Below are positions 43,330-52,862 of a DNA stretch of 64,000 nucleotides, piece after piece. The position numbers and the translations under genes are program-made. Position 1 is the stretch's first letter; each line of letters begins with the position of its first letter. The notes below the pieces were generated by a model. The model did no database searches. It was not told the DNA's origin and saw only the letters and a program-made list of their open reading frames with translations. The DNA comes from Prevotella sp. Its GTDB lineage: Bacteria > Bacteroidota > Bacteroidia > Bacteroidales > Bacteroidaceae. The stretch lies in contig JAFSKJ010000036.1 in assembly GCA_017449025.1 (NCBI GenBank), positions 1 to 64,000 of the forward strand. The letters are read 5' to 3'.

Positions 43330-44309
43330 GCTTCATACTGCCTTACTACAACGTGCCCGTAAGCATGCTCAACGAGTGCATAGAGAGCATAAGGGCACTG
43401 TCGCTGGGCAAGGAGGAGCGCGAGATAATCATTATAGACGACGGCTCGGACGAAAGCCCCATCAACAGTTTAGAGCACCTTGCCGACGAAATCATCTATA
43501 TCCGACAGTCGAATGCCGGCCTGGGCGCAGCACGCAACAGAGGCATGCAGGTGGCTTCAGGCCAATATCTGCAGTTCATAGACTCCGACGACCGCCTGCT
43601 GCCCGATGCCTACGAACAGTGCCTCGCCATGCTGCGCAAGGCAGACACCCCCGACCTGATAATGTTCAACTTCATAAGCAGCGAAAACCTACCACACCTA
43701 CCAAACCTACAAAACCTACAAAACCTACCAAACCTACCAAACCTACCAAACCTACCCACCGGAGCCGAATACATGCTCCGCCACAACATTCACGCCACAG
43801 CCTGCTGCTACATCTTCCGCCGCGCCATTCTCGGCGGACTGCTGTTCACACCGGGCATCTACCACGAGGACGAGGAGTTCACGCCACAGCTGCTGCTAAG
43901 GGCCGAGTCAGTGGCAGACACCGGCGCACAGGCTTATTTCTACCGCAAACGCACCGACTCAATAACCACAGGCACTGGCATCAGAAAGACTGTGAAGCGG
44001 CTGGAAGACACACGGAAAGTCATTGCCAAGCTATCGCTTACTGCCGACACCATGCCACCCATAGAGCGACAGGCAATGCAGAGACGGGTGGCACAGCTGA
44101 CAATGGACTACATCTACGGCATAATCATCCAGACCGGCAACCGCCACTACCTTGAACGAAAGGTAGACTATCTGCGGCGCAACGGACTGTTCCCCCTGCC
44201 CAACCGACAATACACCATGAAGTACAGATGGTTCCGTCGACTGTCATCCACCTACGCAGGGCGGACACTGCTCATGCGAATACTACCCCTAATGAACAAG
44301 GAACGATGA
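43281..44309 (+). CDS. Glycosyltransferase family 2 with an internal Asn-Leu-Pro repeat
   Basis: 342 aa. GT-A motifs: LISFILPYYNVPVSML, IIDDGSDES, GLGAARNRGM, FIDSDDRLLPDAYEQC. Between about residues 135 and 160 a run of (Asn-Leu-Pro/Gln) units interrupts the domain, coded by eight 9-base units at 43686-43757. The flanking regions (LIMFNFISSEN and GAEYMLRHNI) are normal for the family, so the repeat looks like an inserted, slippage-prone loop. Overlaps its neighbours (49 bases before, 4 bases after). Confidence 0.9.
   Translation: MQTLPNNTKDSQTPLISFILPYYNVPVSMLNECIESIRALSLGKEEREIIIIDDGSDESPINSLEHLADEIIYIRQSNAGLGAARNRGMQVASGQYLQFIDSDDRLLPDAYEQCLAMLRKADTPDLIMFNFISSENLPHLPNLQNLQNLPNLPNLPNLPTGAEYMLRHNIHATACCYIFRRAILGGLLFTPGIYHEDEEFTPQLLLRAESVADTGAQAYFYRKRTDSITTGTGIRKTVKRLEDTRKVIAKLSLTADTMPPIERQAMQRRVAQLTMDYIYGIIIQTGNRHYLERKVDYLRRNGLFPLPNRQYTMKYRWFRRLSSTYAGRTLLMRILPLMNKER
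43686..43757 (+). repeat. In-frame 9-base tandem repeat, eight units
   Basis: Units are variants of AACCTACCA. Length changes by whole units would keep the reading frame and add or remove three residues. The two other frames of this strand are also free of stops across the run. Confidence 0.9.
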
Positions 44310-45457
44310 AAATACTGCTAATGGGTGAATACAGCAGCCTGCACTCCACACTGGCTGAAGGGCTGCGCACGCTCGGCCACCAGGTGACCGTGGTCTCCAA
44401 CGGCGACTTCTGGAAAGACTACCCCCGCGACGTTGACGTCAGCCGACCCGAGGGCCACTTCGGCGGACTCAGGCTCTTGGCGCGCGTGGTCAGGCTCCTG
44501 CCCACATGGCGGGGCTACGATGTGGTGCAGCTCGTCAACCCGATGTTCCTCGAACTGCGCGCAGAGCGACTGTTCAGCATATACCGATACCTACGGCACC
44601 ACAACCGCTGCATTGTTCTCGGTGCCTTCGGCATTGACTGGTACTGGGTGCACACATGCTCCACTGAGATGCCACTGCGATACAGCGACTTCAACTTCGG
44701 AAAGACTCTCCGCACCGACAAGCCTGCCGTCAGAGAGCAGGCCGACTGGATAGGAACAGCCAAGGAGCGACTAAACAAAACCATTGCCGAAGACTGCGAC
44801 GCCATAGTCACATGCCTCTATGAATACGACGTATGCTACCGGCCACACTTCCCACAGAAAACCCACTTCATCCCCCTGCCCATAAAAATCACGCCGTCAT
44901 ATAACCCCAGCAATCCCATTAGCCCCATCAGTCCCATTAGCCCTATAACTCCCATTAGCCCCATCAGTCCCATCAAGCTCTTCATAGGCATCAGCCGCGG
45001 CCGCTCCGCCTACAAGGGCACCGACATAATGCTTGAGGCTGCCCAAGCCATTGCCAAACGCTATCCCGACAGGATAAAGGTGGTAAAGGCTGAAGGAGTG
45101 CCATACCATGATTACCAAAGACTGATGGAGGGCAGCGACGCACTGCTCGACCAGCTATATTCCTACACTCCCGCCATGAACGCCCTGCTCGCCATGTCGA
45201 AGGGTATCATCTGCATAGGCGGCGGAGAGCCGGAAAACTATGAAATAATAAACGAGCATGAACTGCACCCCATCATCAATGTCGAGCCTAATTACGAGAG
45301 CGTCTGCCAACAGCTTGAACTCCTCGCCCAGCATCCCGAAGACGTTCCGCAACTAAAGCAACAAAGCCGCGAATACGTTGCCCGACACCACGACCATGTC
45401 AAGGTGGCCAGACAATACGAACAACTCTATCTCTCACTACTAAACCAGCCCACTTAG
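44306..45457 (+). CDS. GT4-like glycosyltransferase with an internal Pro-Ile-Ser repeat
   Basis: 383 aa, start at ATG 44306 overlapping the previous stop. GT-B fold: N-terminal Rossmann domain opening MKILLMGEYSSLHSTLAEGL, and C-terminal donor domain beginning KLFIGISRGRSAYKGTD with GGGEPENYE near 310 as the acidic E-x7-E-like site. The junction between the domains (about 200-225) is a (Pro-Ile-Ser/Thr) run coded by seven 9-base units at 44915-44977. It is followed 4 bases later by the NudC-like gene. Confidence 0.88.
   Translation: MKILLMGEYSSLHSTLAEGLRTLGHQVTVVSNGDFWKDYPRDVDVSRPEGHFGGLRLLARVVRLLPTWRGYDVVQLVNPMFLELRAERLFSIYRYLRHHNRCIVLGAFGIDWYWVHTCSTEMPLRYSDFNFGKTLRTDKPAVREQADWIGTAKERLNKTIAEDCDAIVTCLYEYDVCYRPHFPQKTHFIPLPIKITPSYNPSNPISPISPISPITPISPISPIKLFIGISRGRSAYKGTDIMLEAAQAIAKRYPDRIKVVKAEGVPYHDYQRLMEGSDALLDQLYSYTPAMNALLAMSKGIICIGGGEPENYEIINEHELHPIINVEPNYESVCQQLELLAQHPEDVPQLKQQSREYVARHHDHVKVARQYEQLYLSLLNQPT
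44915..44977 (+). repeat. In-frame 9-base tandem repeat, seven units
   Basis: Units are variants of CCCATTAGC and CCCATCAGT, giving Pro-Ile-Ser/Thr repeats, ending with CCCATCAAG. Same unit length as the repeat in the neighbouring gene but unrelated sequence. Confidence 0.88.
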
Positions 45458-45461
45458 CCCC

Positions 45462-46250
45462 ATGAACACCTATTATTTCGTTTTCTGCAAAGACACCCTG
45501 TTGCTCCAGCGCCCCCTTCCAAACCAACAATACCCTTCCGCCTACACCATCCCCTGCCAGGAAGAGCCACCCGTTGCCCTCAAGCCCTGGACCACGGTGC
45601 TCAACATCACGCCGTTTCCCGACGGCACACCCGTCAAGGCCTACGCCATAGACAATCCCGTTACCGACGACCCGCGCTATGAGATGTGCGGCCTGCGAGC
45701 ATCCTACAACCTGCTGACAGAGCCGCTCTACCTTAAGGCCGGCAAATGCGCCGAGCTGCTCTACTGGGACAGCACCACCCGCTTCTGCGGCGTGTGCGGC
45801 GGGCAGATGCGTTTCCACACCGACATCTCCAAGCGCTGCTCAGAGTGCGGCAAGGAAGTATGGCCGCAGCTTTCCACAGCAGTAATAGTGCTAATCCACC
45901 GCGGGCCAGACGAGGTGCTGCTGGTGCACGCCAGAAACTTCAAGACCGACTTCTTCGGCCTCGTGGCAGGATTCGTAGAGACAGGAGAGACACTCGAAGA
46001 GGCCGTATGTCGCGAGGTAAGCGAAGAGACAGGGCTAACCATTAAAAACATACGATACTTCGGCAGCCAGCCCTGGCCATACCCCTGCGGACTGATGGTG
46101 GGCTTCCATGCCGACTACGCAGCAGGAGAAATACACCTGCAACGTAGCGAGCTGTCGAAAGGAGCCTGGTTCCACCGCGACCACCTGCCCCACATTCCCG
46201 AAAAACTCTCCATAGCCCGCCGACTCATCGACGACTGGCTATCGGCATAG
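45462..46250 (+). CDS. nudC: NAD(H) pyrophosphatase, NudC-like Nudix hydrolase
   Basis: 262 aa. It would hydrolyse NADH to NMNH and AMP, and related enzymes remove NAD caps from RNA. A zinc ribbon is formed by Cys109, Cys112, Cys126 and Cys129. The Nudix box runs from Gly170 to Leu192 with every consensus residue (Glu176, Arg184, Glu185, Glu188, Glu189). The NudC signature follows as SQPWPYPCG; the usual motif is SQPWPFPQS, so the end is slightly altered. It starts 4 bases after the glycosyltransferase stop, but its role is probably general nucleotide metabolism rather than polysaccharide synthesis. Confidence 0.93.
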   Translation: MNTYYFVFCKDTLLLQRPLPNQQYPSAYTIPCQEEPPVALKPWTTVLNITPFPDGTPVKAYAIDNPVTDDPRYEMCGLRASYNLLTEPLYLKAGKCAELLYWDSTTRFCGVCGGQMRFHTDISKRCSECGKEVWPQLSTAVIVLIHRGPDEVLLVHARNFKTDFFGLVAGFVETGETLEEAVCREVSEETGLTIKNIRYFGSQPWPYPCGLMVGFHADYAAGEIHLQRSELSKGAWFHRDHLPHIPEKLSIARRLIDDWLSA

Positions 46251-46362
46251 TACCCTTCGCTCCGTACGAGATAAGCAAAAGCTACCTTTGTAAGTCAATT
46301 GAACACCATTAGTACAAAGCACAGATGGTGATACAAAATAAGTTAATACACGACACCAATTA

Positions 46363-46393
46363 TTGGTAATTCAAAATAATATTTGTATATTTG
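46363..46393 (+). promoter_or_regulatory. Promoter of the metal/flavin-type envelope operon
   Basis: TTG (46363-46365) and TATATTTG (46386-46393) with a 20-base spacer, 20 bases before ATG 46414. No iron-box or other operator was recognised. Confidence 0.68.
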
Positions 46394-46413
46394 CAGCCAC
46401 TTAACAAATCACG

Positions 46414-47187
46414 ATGAATACCAAAATGAAAAAGATTATCTTGACAATTGTCGTGGCCATCATGACCACCGTCGGTGCTACTGCCGCCGACACACTGACT
46501 GTGCGTGTAAAAGGCATGCGCTGCGAAGAATGTGCTCACAAGGTGGGCAATGTTATCAGGAAGAACGCTGGCATACAGGGGGTGGACTTCAATATTGAGC
46601 GCCGCACGGTGACCGTGGCCTACGACGGCAGCAAGACTTGCGCAGACAGCATAAAGTCGGCATTGGCAGCAACAGGGCGCTACAAGTCATCGCCATACAG
46701 CCCCACTGACACCATAATGCGCGGGATTGGCCTGAGGCTTGACGACATGCACTGCATGAAATGCGCCAACCGCGTCATCCAGCGCGTTGGCGGCATGGAG
46801 GGCATAGACAGTGTGGCTCCCAACCTGGACAAGCACTATGTGTTCATACGTTACGACGCCAACCGCACGTCGAAAGGCGACATCAAGGAGGTGCTCTCCG
46901 GCATGGGCTTCACACCAGTGAACTACTACACAAGCAACAAGATTGACTACGCCTACTTCCTTATTCCCGAGGACAAGGTCAACGACGACACCCAGGAGAC
47001 GGCCCTGGCCCTCGACGGCGTGGACGATGCCCAGGTGTGTGCCCGAAACAAATCGCTGGCCATTACCTACGTGAAGGAAGAGACCAGCGAAGAGAAACTC
47101 ATCGAGGCTCTTCAGGCTTCCGGCATAGCAGCCAAGCTTCCACCCGCCCATGTGTGTGACGAGAAGCAAGAGAATAGCGCCAAATAG
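46414..47187 (+). CDS. Exported protein with heavy-metal-associated domains
   Basis: 257 aa. Signal peptide (KKIILTIVVAIMTTVGATAA) sends it to the periplasm. Two ferredoxin-fold heavy-metal-associated domains carry metal-binding pairs: MRCEEC (Cys37, Cys40) and MHCMKC (Cys114, Cys117). A third domain (about 175-245) keeps the fold pattern (EEKLIEALQASGI) but lacks the Cys pair. Soluble periplasmic proteins of this kind usually handle copper, zinc or similar soft metals. It is first in a run of seven closely spaced genes that includes a TonB-dependent receptor (34 bases downstream), so metal capture or delivery across the outer membrane is the likely setting. Confidence 0.88.
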   Translation: MNTKMKKIILTIVVAIMTTVGATAADTLTVRVKGMRCEECAHKVGNVIRKNAGIQGVDFNIERRTVTVAYDGSKTCADSIKSALAATGRYKSSPYSPTDTIMRGIGLRLDDMHCMKCANRVIQRVGGMEGIDSVAPNLDKHYVFIRYDANRTSKGDIKEVLSGMGFTPVNYYTSNKIDYAYFLIPEDKVNDDTQETALALDGVDDAQVCARNKSLAITYVKEETSEEKLIEALQASGIAAKLPPAHVCDEKQENSAK

Positions 47188-47221
47188 GAAGAAGGTTGTC
47201 TGAAACAGTTTCTCATAGCCG

Positions 47222-49945
47222 ATGACAATACATCATTATTCATTCAGGGCACTGTGGCTACTGATGCTGACCATACTGCCTGCAACAGTGTTGGCACAAC
47301 ATTCCATCAGCCTGACGGTGACGGAGCGTGACACACGCGAGGCAGTGGTCATGGGAACAATCAGCGTGCAGCCCACAGGAGCAATGGCCGTTACCGACAT
47401 TAACGGCAAGGCCACCATAGGCAACCTGCCCAAGGGCGACTACGTGGTTCAGGTGAGCTACGTGGGCTACGAGACCCTAAGCCAGCGTGTACACCTTGAA
47501 CGCGACGTGCAGCTTAAGTTGCAGCTGACGCCCACCAACCTGTCGCTGAGAGAGGTGACCGTCACGGCCAAGCAACGCGAGAACGGAGCGTCGACGAGCA
47601 GCGTCATAGGCCGACAGGCCATAGACCACCTGCAGGCCACCAGCCTTGCCGACGTCATGCAACTGCTGCCCGGACAGCTCATCGACCGTCCGAACCTGAC
47701 CCAACAGCAGGGACTGCAGCTACGCACGCTCCAGAACAACTCCACCATGGCATTCGGTACGAGCATCGTGGTCGACGGAATGCCAATGTCGAACAACGGC
47801 GACGTGGCCCAGGGCACCTTCTCGTCGACAGCCTTCACCGGAACCGACCTCAGGCAGGTGTCAGCCGACAATATTGAAGAGGTGGAAGTTGTTAGGGGCA
47901 TACCGTCGGCAGAATATGGCGACCTTACCTCCGGCCTTGTGGTGGTACACTCAAAAGTGGGCATCACCCCATGGCAGGTGAAGACCAAGATAAACCCCGG
48001 CCTGCAGAACTACAGTGTAGGAAAAGGCTTCTCCCTTTCCAAGGCAGGCATTGTCAACGCCAACATAGACTACGCCAAGGCCTGGGGCGACCCCCGACAG
48101 AAGACCCGCTCGTTCGACCGCTATACGGCAAACGTAGGCTGGGGCATAGACATCACTCCCAAGCTTCATGCCAACACCAAGATACGCTTCATGCAGGCCA
48201 AGGACTGGAGTGGCAACGACCCCGATGCCATTCAAGACGGCACGGAGAACAAGTCGAAGACCACAAGCCTCGGCATCACACATAGCGGCAAGCTGCAGGC
48301 AGACAAGCCGCTGATGCGCTCGCTGAAGTACACCCTTGGACTCACGCTCGGCCAGACCGACAACGCCACCACCAGTTTCGTGGCAGTCTCCAGCGGTCTG
48401 CTACCCATACTTACCGCCCGTGAGACTGGCTACTACAGCGTGCCTTGGAAAACCACGTCGTATCTGGCCACAGGCACCACGGAGAGCCGTCCCGGCAACC
48501 TGTTTGCCAAGATCACCGACGACTTCTTCTATCGTAAGGGCAAGACAGTGCAGAGCTTCAAGATTGGTGCCGACTACCACTACGACTGGAACTCAGGCAA
48601 GGGCTACTACAACGCCAATGACAATGAACCGCTGCGCCCGAACGCCAACGGACGGCCACGCGCCTTCAGCGACATTCCAGGGCTGCACCAGTTGTCGCTC
48701 TTCGCCGAAGACCAGTTCACCTATAATATAAATAAGGTGAACCGCCTGAGGGTGAACTTCGGACTGCGGTTCACGGCCATGCAGCCTTTCAGCGACCTTG
48801 CCACCACAGCCCTTTCGCCGCGACTCAACGTGGCACTGACCGTGGCCAAGTGGTTGGACATACGCGGCGGCATAGGCCTTAACTCGAAGACGCCGGGCCT
48901 GAACCACCTCTATCCCGACAAGAAGTATATAGACGATGTGGTGGGCAACTACACGCTGACAGACCCCCCGGCATATTACACACACACCGAGTTCTACGAC
49001 GTGAAGCGCTCAAAGGGACTCAAGAATGCAACCACCACCAAGGTGGAGGTGGGAGCAGACATAAAGCTGCCCCACGGCAGGAAGCTGAGCCTGCTGGCAT
49101 ATCAGGACCGCACCCCCAACGGCTTTGAGAACGCCTCCGACTACTTCACCTACACATACAACCTGTTCAGCGACACCCAGCGCCCCGCCATCGTCGGCGG
49201 ACAGCCAGACTTTTCCACGGGCTACGCCTACCAGTTCGTATGCTTTGCCACCACAGGCCAGCTTGCCAACACCGACAAGACCGTAAACCGCGGCGTGGAG
49301 GCAGACTTCGACCTCGGAGAGATAAAGCCCCTGAAGACCAACCTCTATTTAAGTGGAGCCTGGAACGAGACCAAGACCAACTGGAGCACATGCATGAACA
49401 CCAGCAGCGTGCCTGCCTCACTGCTGGCCGGAACCATATATGCCGGGCGTAACATCTCACCCGTGCGCATTGTCTATCCTTCGGGACTCGACTATACCAG
49501 ACTGCGCCGCTTGGTGACAACGGTGAGAGCAGTCACCCACATACCCCAGCTGCACATGGTGGCATCGCTGACGGCACAGGCCATCTGGCACAACTCCACA
49601 TGGAGCTACACTGCCGACAAAGACCCAATAGGATGGATTGACTCCGACTTGAAATACCACGACATAAATGAGTCGCCGACAATTACGTTCAGCGGAGGGC
49701 AGATTGCTACCAACGACAAGGCACTGCAGCTGCGCTACACCGACAACGAGCCAAACAAGTCGCCCACCACGTGGAACCTATCGGCACGTCTCACAAAGGA
49801 GCTGGGACGCGTGGCCGCCCTCTCACTCTTCGTAGACAACTGCCTCTTCTACGAGCCATACCTCAAGGGCAACAACACCTCTACGCTGTCGCAGCGCAAC
49901 ACCGGCAAGTTTGCCTTCGGCGCAGAACTGTCTGTCAACCTTTAG
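47222..49945 (+). CDS. TonB-dependent receptor with N-terminal carboxypeptidase-like domain
   Basis: 907 aa, outer membrane. Signal peptide, then a carboxypeptidase-regulatory-like beta domain (about 28-115; VMGTISVQPTGAMAVTDING and YVVQVSYVGYETLSQ), a plug domain (about 120-250; SLADVMQLLPGQLID, IVVDGMPMSNNGDVA, VEVVRGIPSAEYGDLTSG) and a 22-strand barrel ending in an aromatic-poor VNL terminus. It lacks the TonB-linked SusC features and has no SusD partner, so it is more like receptors for metals, siderophores or cofactors than for glycans. The lipoprotein and beta-barrel genes that follow are probable partners. Confidence 0.92.
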   Translation: MTIHHYSFRALWLLMLTILPATVLAQHSISLTVTERDTREAVVMGTISVQPTGAMAVTDINGKATIGNLPKGDYVVQVSYVGYETLSQRVHLERDVQLKLQLTPTNLSLREVTVTAKQRENGASTSSVIGRQAIDHLQATSLADVMQLLPGQLIDRPNLTQQQGLQLRTLQNNSTMAFGTSIVVDGMPMSNNGDVAQGTFSSTAFTGTDLRQVSADNIEEVEVVRGIPSAEYGDLTSGLVVVHSKVGITPWQVKTKINPGLQNYSVGKGFSLSKAGIVNANIDYAKAWGDPRQKTRSFDRYTANVGWGIDITPKLHANTKIRFMQAKDWSGNDPDAIQDGTENKSKTTSLGITHSGKLQADKPLMRSLKYTLGLTLGQTDNATTSFVAVSSGLLPILTARETGYYSVPWKTTSYLATGTTESRPGNLFAKITDDFFYRKGKTVQSFKIGADYHYDWNSGKGYYNANDNEPLRPNANGRPRAFSDIPGLHQLSLFAEDQFTYNINKVNRLRVNFGLRFTAMQPFSDLATTALSPRLNVALTVAKWLDIRGGIGLNSKTPGLNHLYPDKKYIDDVVGNYTLTDPPAYYTHTEFYDVKRSKGLKNATTTKVEVGADIKLPHGRKLSLLAYQDRTPNGFENASDYFTYTYNLFSDTQRPAIVGGQPDFSTGYAYQFVCFATTGQLANTDKTVNRGVEADFDLGEIKPLKTNLYLSGAWNETKTNWSTCMNTSSVPASLLAGTIYAGRNISPVRIVYPSGLDYTRLRRLVTTVRAVTHIPQLHMVASLTAQAIWHNSTWSYTADKDPIGWIDSDLKYHDINESPTITFSGGQIATNDKALQLRYTDNEPNKSPTTWNLSARLTKELGRVAALSLFVDNCLFYEPYLKGNNTSTLSQRNTGKFAFGAELSVNL

Positions 49946-49984
49946 GAGATTAACAAGAACCCGACAAAACGAGAGACTGACAAA

Positions 49985-51214
49985 ATGAAGAACATAAAGA
50001 ACACCCTCTGCCTGATGGGCTGCAACATTGTTGCCGCCTGCCTCCTGTCGTGCATCGACTACGACGATGCCACACACGAGACCAGCGCCCGCATACAGCT
50101 CGCAATGCCTGCGGAATTCGCTTTCAGCAGTGAAGGCCTGCAGGGGCATGAGGTGGTGATGATGCAAGGCGATAAGCGCATGACTGCCGTCACCGACGCC
50201 AACGGCGTTGCAGCGTTCACGGGAATAATACCCGACGTCTACGACATCTCATGCTCGTGGGAGATTACCGGCGACGACTACCTGAAGCTCACCGGCCACG
50301 AGCTTGACGGAGCCACCGGATGCACCATATCCGGCTCGCTCAGCAACCACCTGATACGCGAGGAGCAGACAATACAGCTCAACACCAACCTGGCCATCAA
50401 CCGCGACATACTAATAGGAAAAGTTTACTATGCCGGCTCAAAGGACAACAACAACCGCACCTACCAGCCGGGCAAGTATCTGGAACTATACAACAACGGC
50501 AACAACCCCGTGGATGTGAGCGGTTACTACATTGCGCTGATGGAGAGCGAGAGCACACAGCCCTATACACTTGAGAACCTGCATGAGGCCTTCGCCGACT
50601 CTGTGGTGCTGGCAAAGCAGGTGTTCCGCATTCCTGCAGACAAGCCCTTCATGGTTGCCCCCGGAGGCACGGTGCTCATTGTGAACAGCGCCACCGACCA
50701 CAGGGACAACAACGACATGGAGAACGACCTATCCGATGCCGACTTCGAGGCCAAGGACACCCAGGGCAAGACGCAAAACAACCCCGCCGTCCCAGCCCTT
50801 GAGCTGATCTACACCATTTACCCCTCCATCTCCAACATGAACCTGGTGCAGAACGGCCTCTGCGCAGTAGCCATACTGCGCACCGACGAGGATGTCAGTT
50901 CGTGGGCACTCACCTATCCCTACGGCAAGACCAGCGGCAATCAGTTTATGCTCATACCCAAGCGCACCATCATCGACGGCGTAGAAGCCCTGCCGAACAA
51001 GACCACGGGCATTGACGTGTCAATAAAAAGGCTGCTGACCGACATCGATGCTGGCTATGCCCACATCGAGGCCCGCTCCGGATGGACAGGCGAGGTGATC
51101 TGTCGCAAAGTCAGCGAGAAGACGAGTGCCGACGGCCACAAGCTCCTCATGGACACCAACAACTCGACCAACGACTTCTATTACTCCACAACCATCAAGC
51201 CAAGGGAATATTAG
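49985..51214 (+). CDS. Surface lipoprotein, DUF4876-type
   Basis: 409 aa. Lipoprotein signal with a lipobox near Cys22 (ACLLSCIDYDD), followed by acidic residues compatible with surface export in this phylum. An N-terminal beta domain (about 30-120; VVMMQGDKRMTAVTDANGVAAF) is followed by a lamin-tail-like fold (YLELYNNGNNPVDVSGYYIAL near 160-180). I place it in the DUF4876 family from this pattern and its position next to a TonB receptor; the family has no assigned activity. It may capture the receptor's ligand at the surface. Confidence 0.8.
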   Translation: MKNIKNTLCLMGCNIVAACLLSCIDYDDATHETSARIQLAMPAEFAFSSEGLQGHEVVMMQGDKRMTAVTDANGVAAFTGIIPDVYDISCSWEITGDDYLKLTGHELDGATGCTISGSLSNHLIREEQTIQLNTNLAINRDILIGKVYYAGSKDNNNRTYQPGKYLELYNNGNNPVDVSGYYIALMESESTQPYTLENLHEAFADSVVLAKQVFRIPADKPFMVAPGGTVLIVNSATDHRDNNDMENDLSDADFEAKDTQGKTQNNPAVPALELIYTIYPSISNMNLVQNGLCAVAILRTDEDVSSWALTYPYGKTSGNQFMLIPKRTIIDGVEALPNKTTGIDVSIKRLLTDIDAGYAHIEARSGWTGEVICRKVSEKTSADGHKLLMDTNNSTNDFYYSTTIKPREY

Positions 51215-51269
51215 TTTCCTTTTCGCCACTGGACAATGCGGAGAGAACAGAGAAGAGTGAAATGTAATA

Positions 51270-52844
51270 ATGCAAACAATGAAAAAGACAACGTTAGATA
51301 TGAACAGCAGGTGGATGCTTCTCATGGCAATGTTCTTCATTCAATGTTCACTGCCAGCAAGCAGAGCCGTGGCACAAGAGGCACACTACCGTATGGCCGA
51401 TGCCACCCAGCTGTGGCGGCTCACCGACCACGCTGCCGCCCTTGCCCTCGACTCCAGCGAGAACCGCGGTTACGCACAGTTCGGCGTGGAGCATCGTGGC
51501 GGCGACTATCACCGCGTGCAGGAAGGCGGCATGCGCAACCAGCTTGAATTTCTCACCGAGCGCTACCAGCGCATAAGCCAGTTGCTCGTGGGCTATGGCA
51601 AGTTCCGCTTCGATATGGACCGAACCAAGGAGCGTGCGTGGTGCGATGTGGCCAGGCCATACAACTCCAACCCCTACTTCGCCGGAAGCAGTATCAAGGG
51701 CAAGTACGACACTCAACAGTTCGACCTTACCGCTGCTGTGGGAACAATTCCCTTATGGGGAGTGACAGCAGGCCTGCGGCTCGACTACAGTGTTGCCGAC
51801 CTCAGCCGACTGCGCGACCCGCGCTCACGCTCAGAGCTTCTCGACTACAAGCTCACGCCCTCACTGTCATACAGCTCCGGAACAAGTACACTGGCACTCA
51901 GCGGACACTACGAACGGAGGAAAGAGAAAGTGCCCTCGGTAAACACCGTGCAGCAAGACCCGAACCTCAAGTACTACCTTATGAAGGGAATGGAAGATGC
52001 TATCGGCATGACTGGAGGCTACAGCGGATATTCGCAGGAGTGGGTGGACCACCGCTTTGGGGCTGCCCTCAGCTACGGCTACAACAACGGCTCCATGAAA
52101 AGTGTAAGCACGGCCAGCATAGAACGTGGCTCGGAGGACGTGTTGGGACAGTACAAGTACCAACCGGGACACTTCGTAAGCTACGCCTACGGCATAGAGT
52201 CGCGCAACCGACTCAGCGGCAAGAACATCCTGCACGCCATCGACCTGTCGCTCAGCTACCGCCAGGCCTACGCCGACGAGTACCGCCAGCAGCTGCTGCA
52301 GGAGCGCGACTCGGAAAAGGGATATACCAGCTATCATTACGAGACGCTCATCACCTTCAAGAAACGCTTCCAGGTGAAGCAGCTCGCTGCTAAGCTGCAC
52401 TACAGGATTAACGGCACCGACGGCGACGCCATGAAAAACTACGCCGGCGTGAACGTATCGTACAACGACGACCAAGACAAGCACCTGCTGCCAACATCAA
52501 GCCAACAGTACAGCCATCTCGACCTAACGGCCGAGGGCGGCACCTCGCTCCTCGCCAACCGCCGCTTGTGGATCGACGCTGAGGCTGGATACCACATCTC
52601 CACGAAGGCCGACCTCCAGCTCGCCGATGCCACCACCGACTACGCTGTGAATGTGCTGCTGGCAGACCTGCCATACTATGAGGCAGACTATTGGCGGGCA
52701 AACTTGGCAGTCACCTATCAGTTCCCGGTGAAGTTGAAGGGAATGGAGAATATGTGGTTCGTCAAGGCATACGGCAAGTACCTCGGCACCAACAACTCCC
52801 TCAACACCTCTACCGTTGGTCTCGCTTTCGGACTATTCTATTAA
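51270..52844 (+). CDS. Outer membrane beta-barrel protein, DUF6850-type
   Basis: 524 aa. Two in-frame start choices (51270 and Met12) precede a signal peptide (WMLLMAMFFIQCSLPASRAVA). The remainder alternates short amphipathic strands with turns (for example FGAALSYGYNNG, LAAKLHYRING, VGLAFGLFY) and ends in an aromatic residue, typical of outer membrane barrels. I recognise it as the type found beside DUF4876 lipoproteins in Prevotella. No enzymatic motif. 55 bases after the lipoprotein gene and 18 bases before the next gene. Confidence 0.78.
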   Translation: MQTMKKTTLDMNSRWMLLMAMFFIQCSLPASRAVAQEAHYRMADATQLWRLTDHAAALALDSSENRGYAQFGVEHRGGDYHRVQEGGMRNQLEFLTERYQRISQLLVGYGKFRFDMDRTKERAWCDVARPYNSNPYFAGSSIKGKYDTQQFDLTAAVGTIPLWGVTAGLRLDYSVADLSRLRDPRSRSELLDYKLTPSLSYSSGTSTLALSGHYERRKEKVPSVNTVQQDPNLKYYLMKGMEDAIGMTGGYSGYSQEWVDHRFGAALSYGYNNGSMKSVSTASIERGSEDVLGQYKYQPGHFVSYAYGIESRNRLSGKNILHAIDLSLSYRQAYADEYRQQLLQERDSEKGYTSYHYETLITFKKRFQVKQLAAKLHYRINGTDGDAMKNYAGVNVSYNDDQDKHLLPTSSQQYSHLDLTAEGGTSLLANRRLWIDAEAGYHISTKADLQLADATTDYAVNVLLADLPYYEADYWRANLAVTYQFPVKLKGMENMWFVKAYGKYLGTNNSLNTSTVGLAFGLFY

Positions 52845-52862
52845 CTCATTAACATAATTAAC

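Noticed and set aside
43686..43757. Possible CRISPR-like array
   Set aside because: Unit is 9 bases without spacers and lies inside a coding frame.
43376..44155. Frame with a Lys-Pro-Thr repeat in the GT2 gene
   Set aside because: Results from the 9-base repeat being free of stops in other frames; the GT2 frame holds all family motifs.
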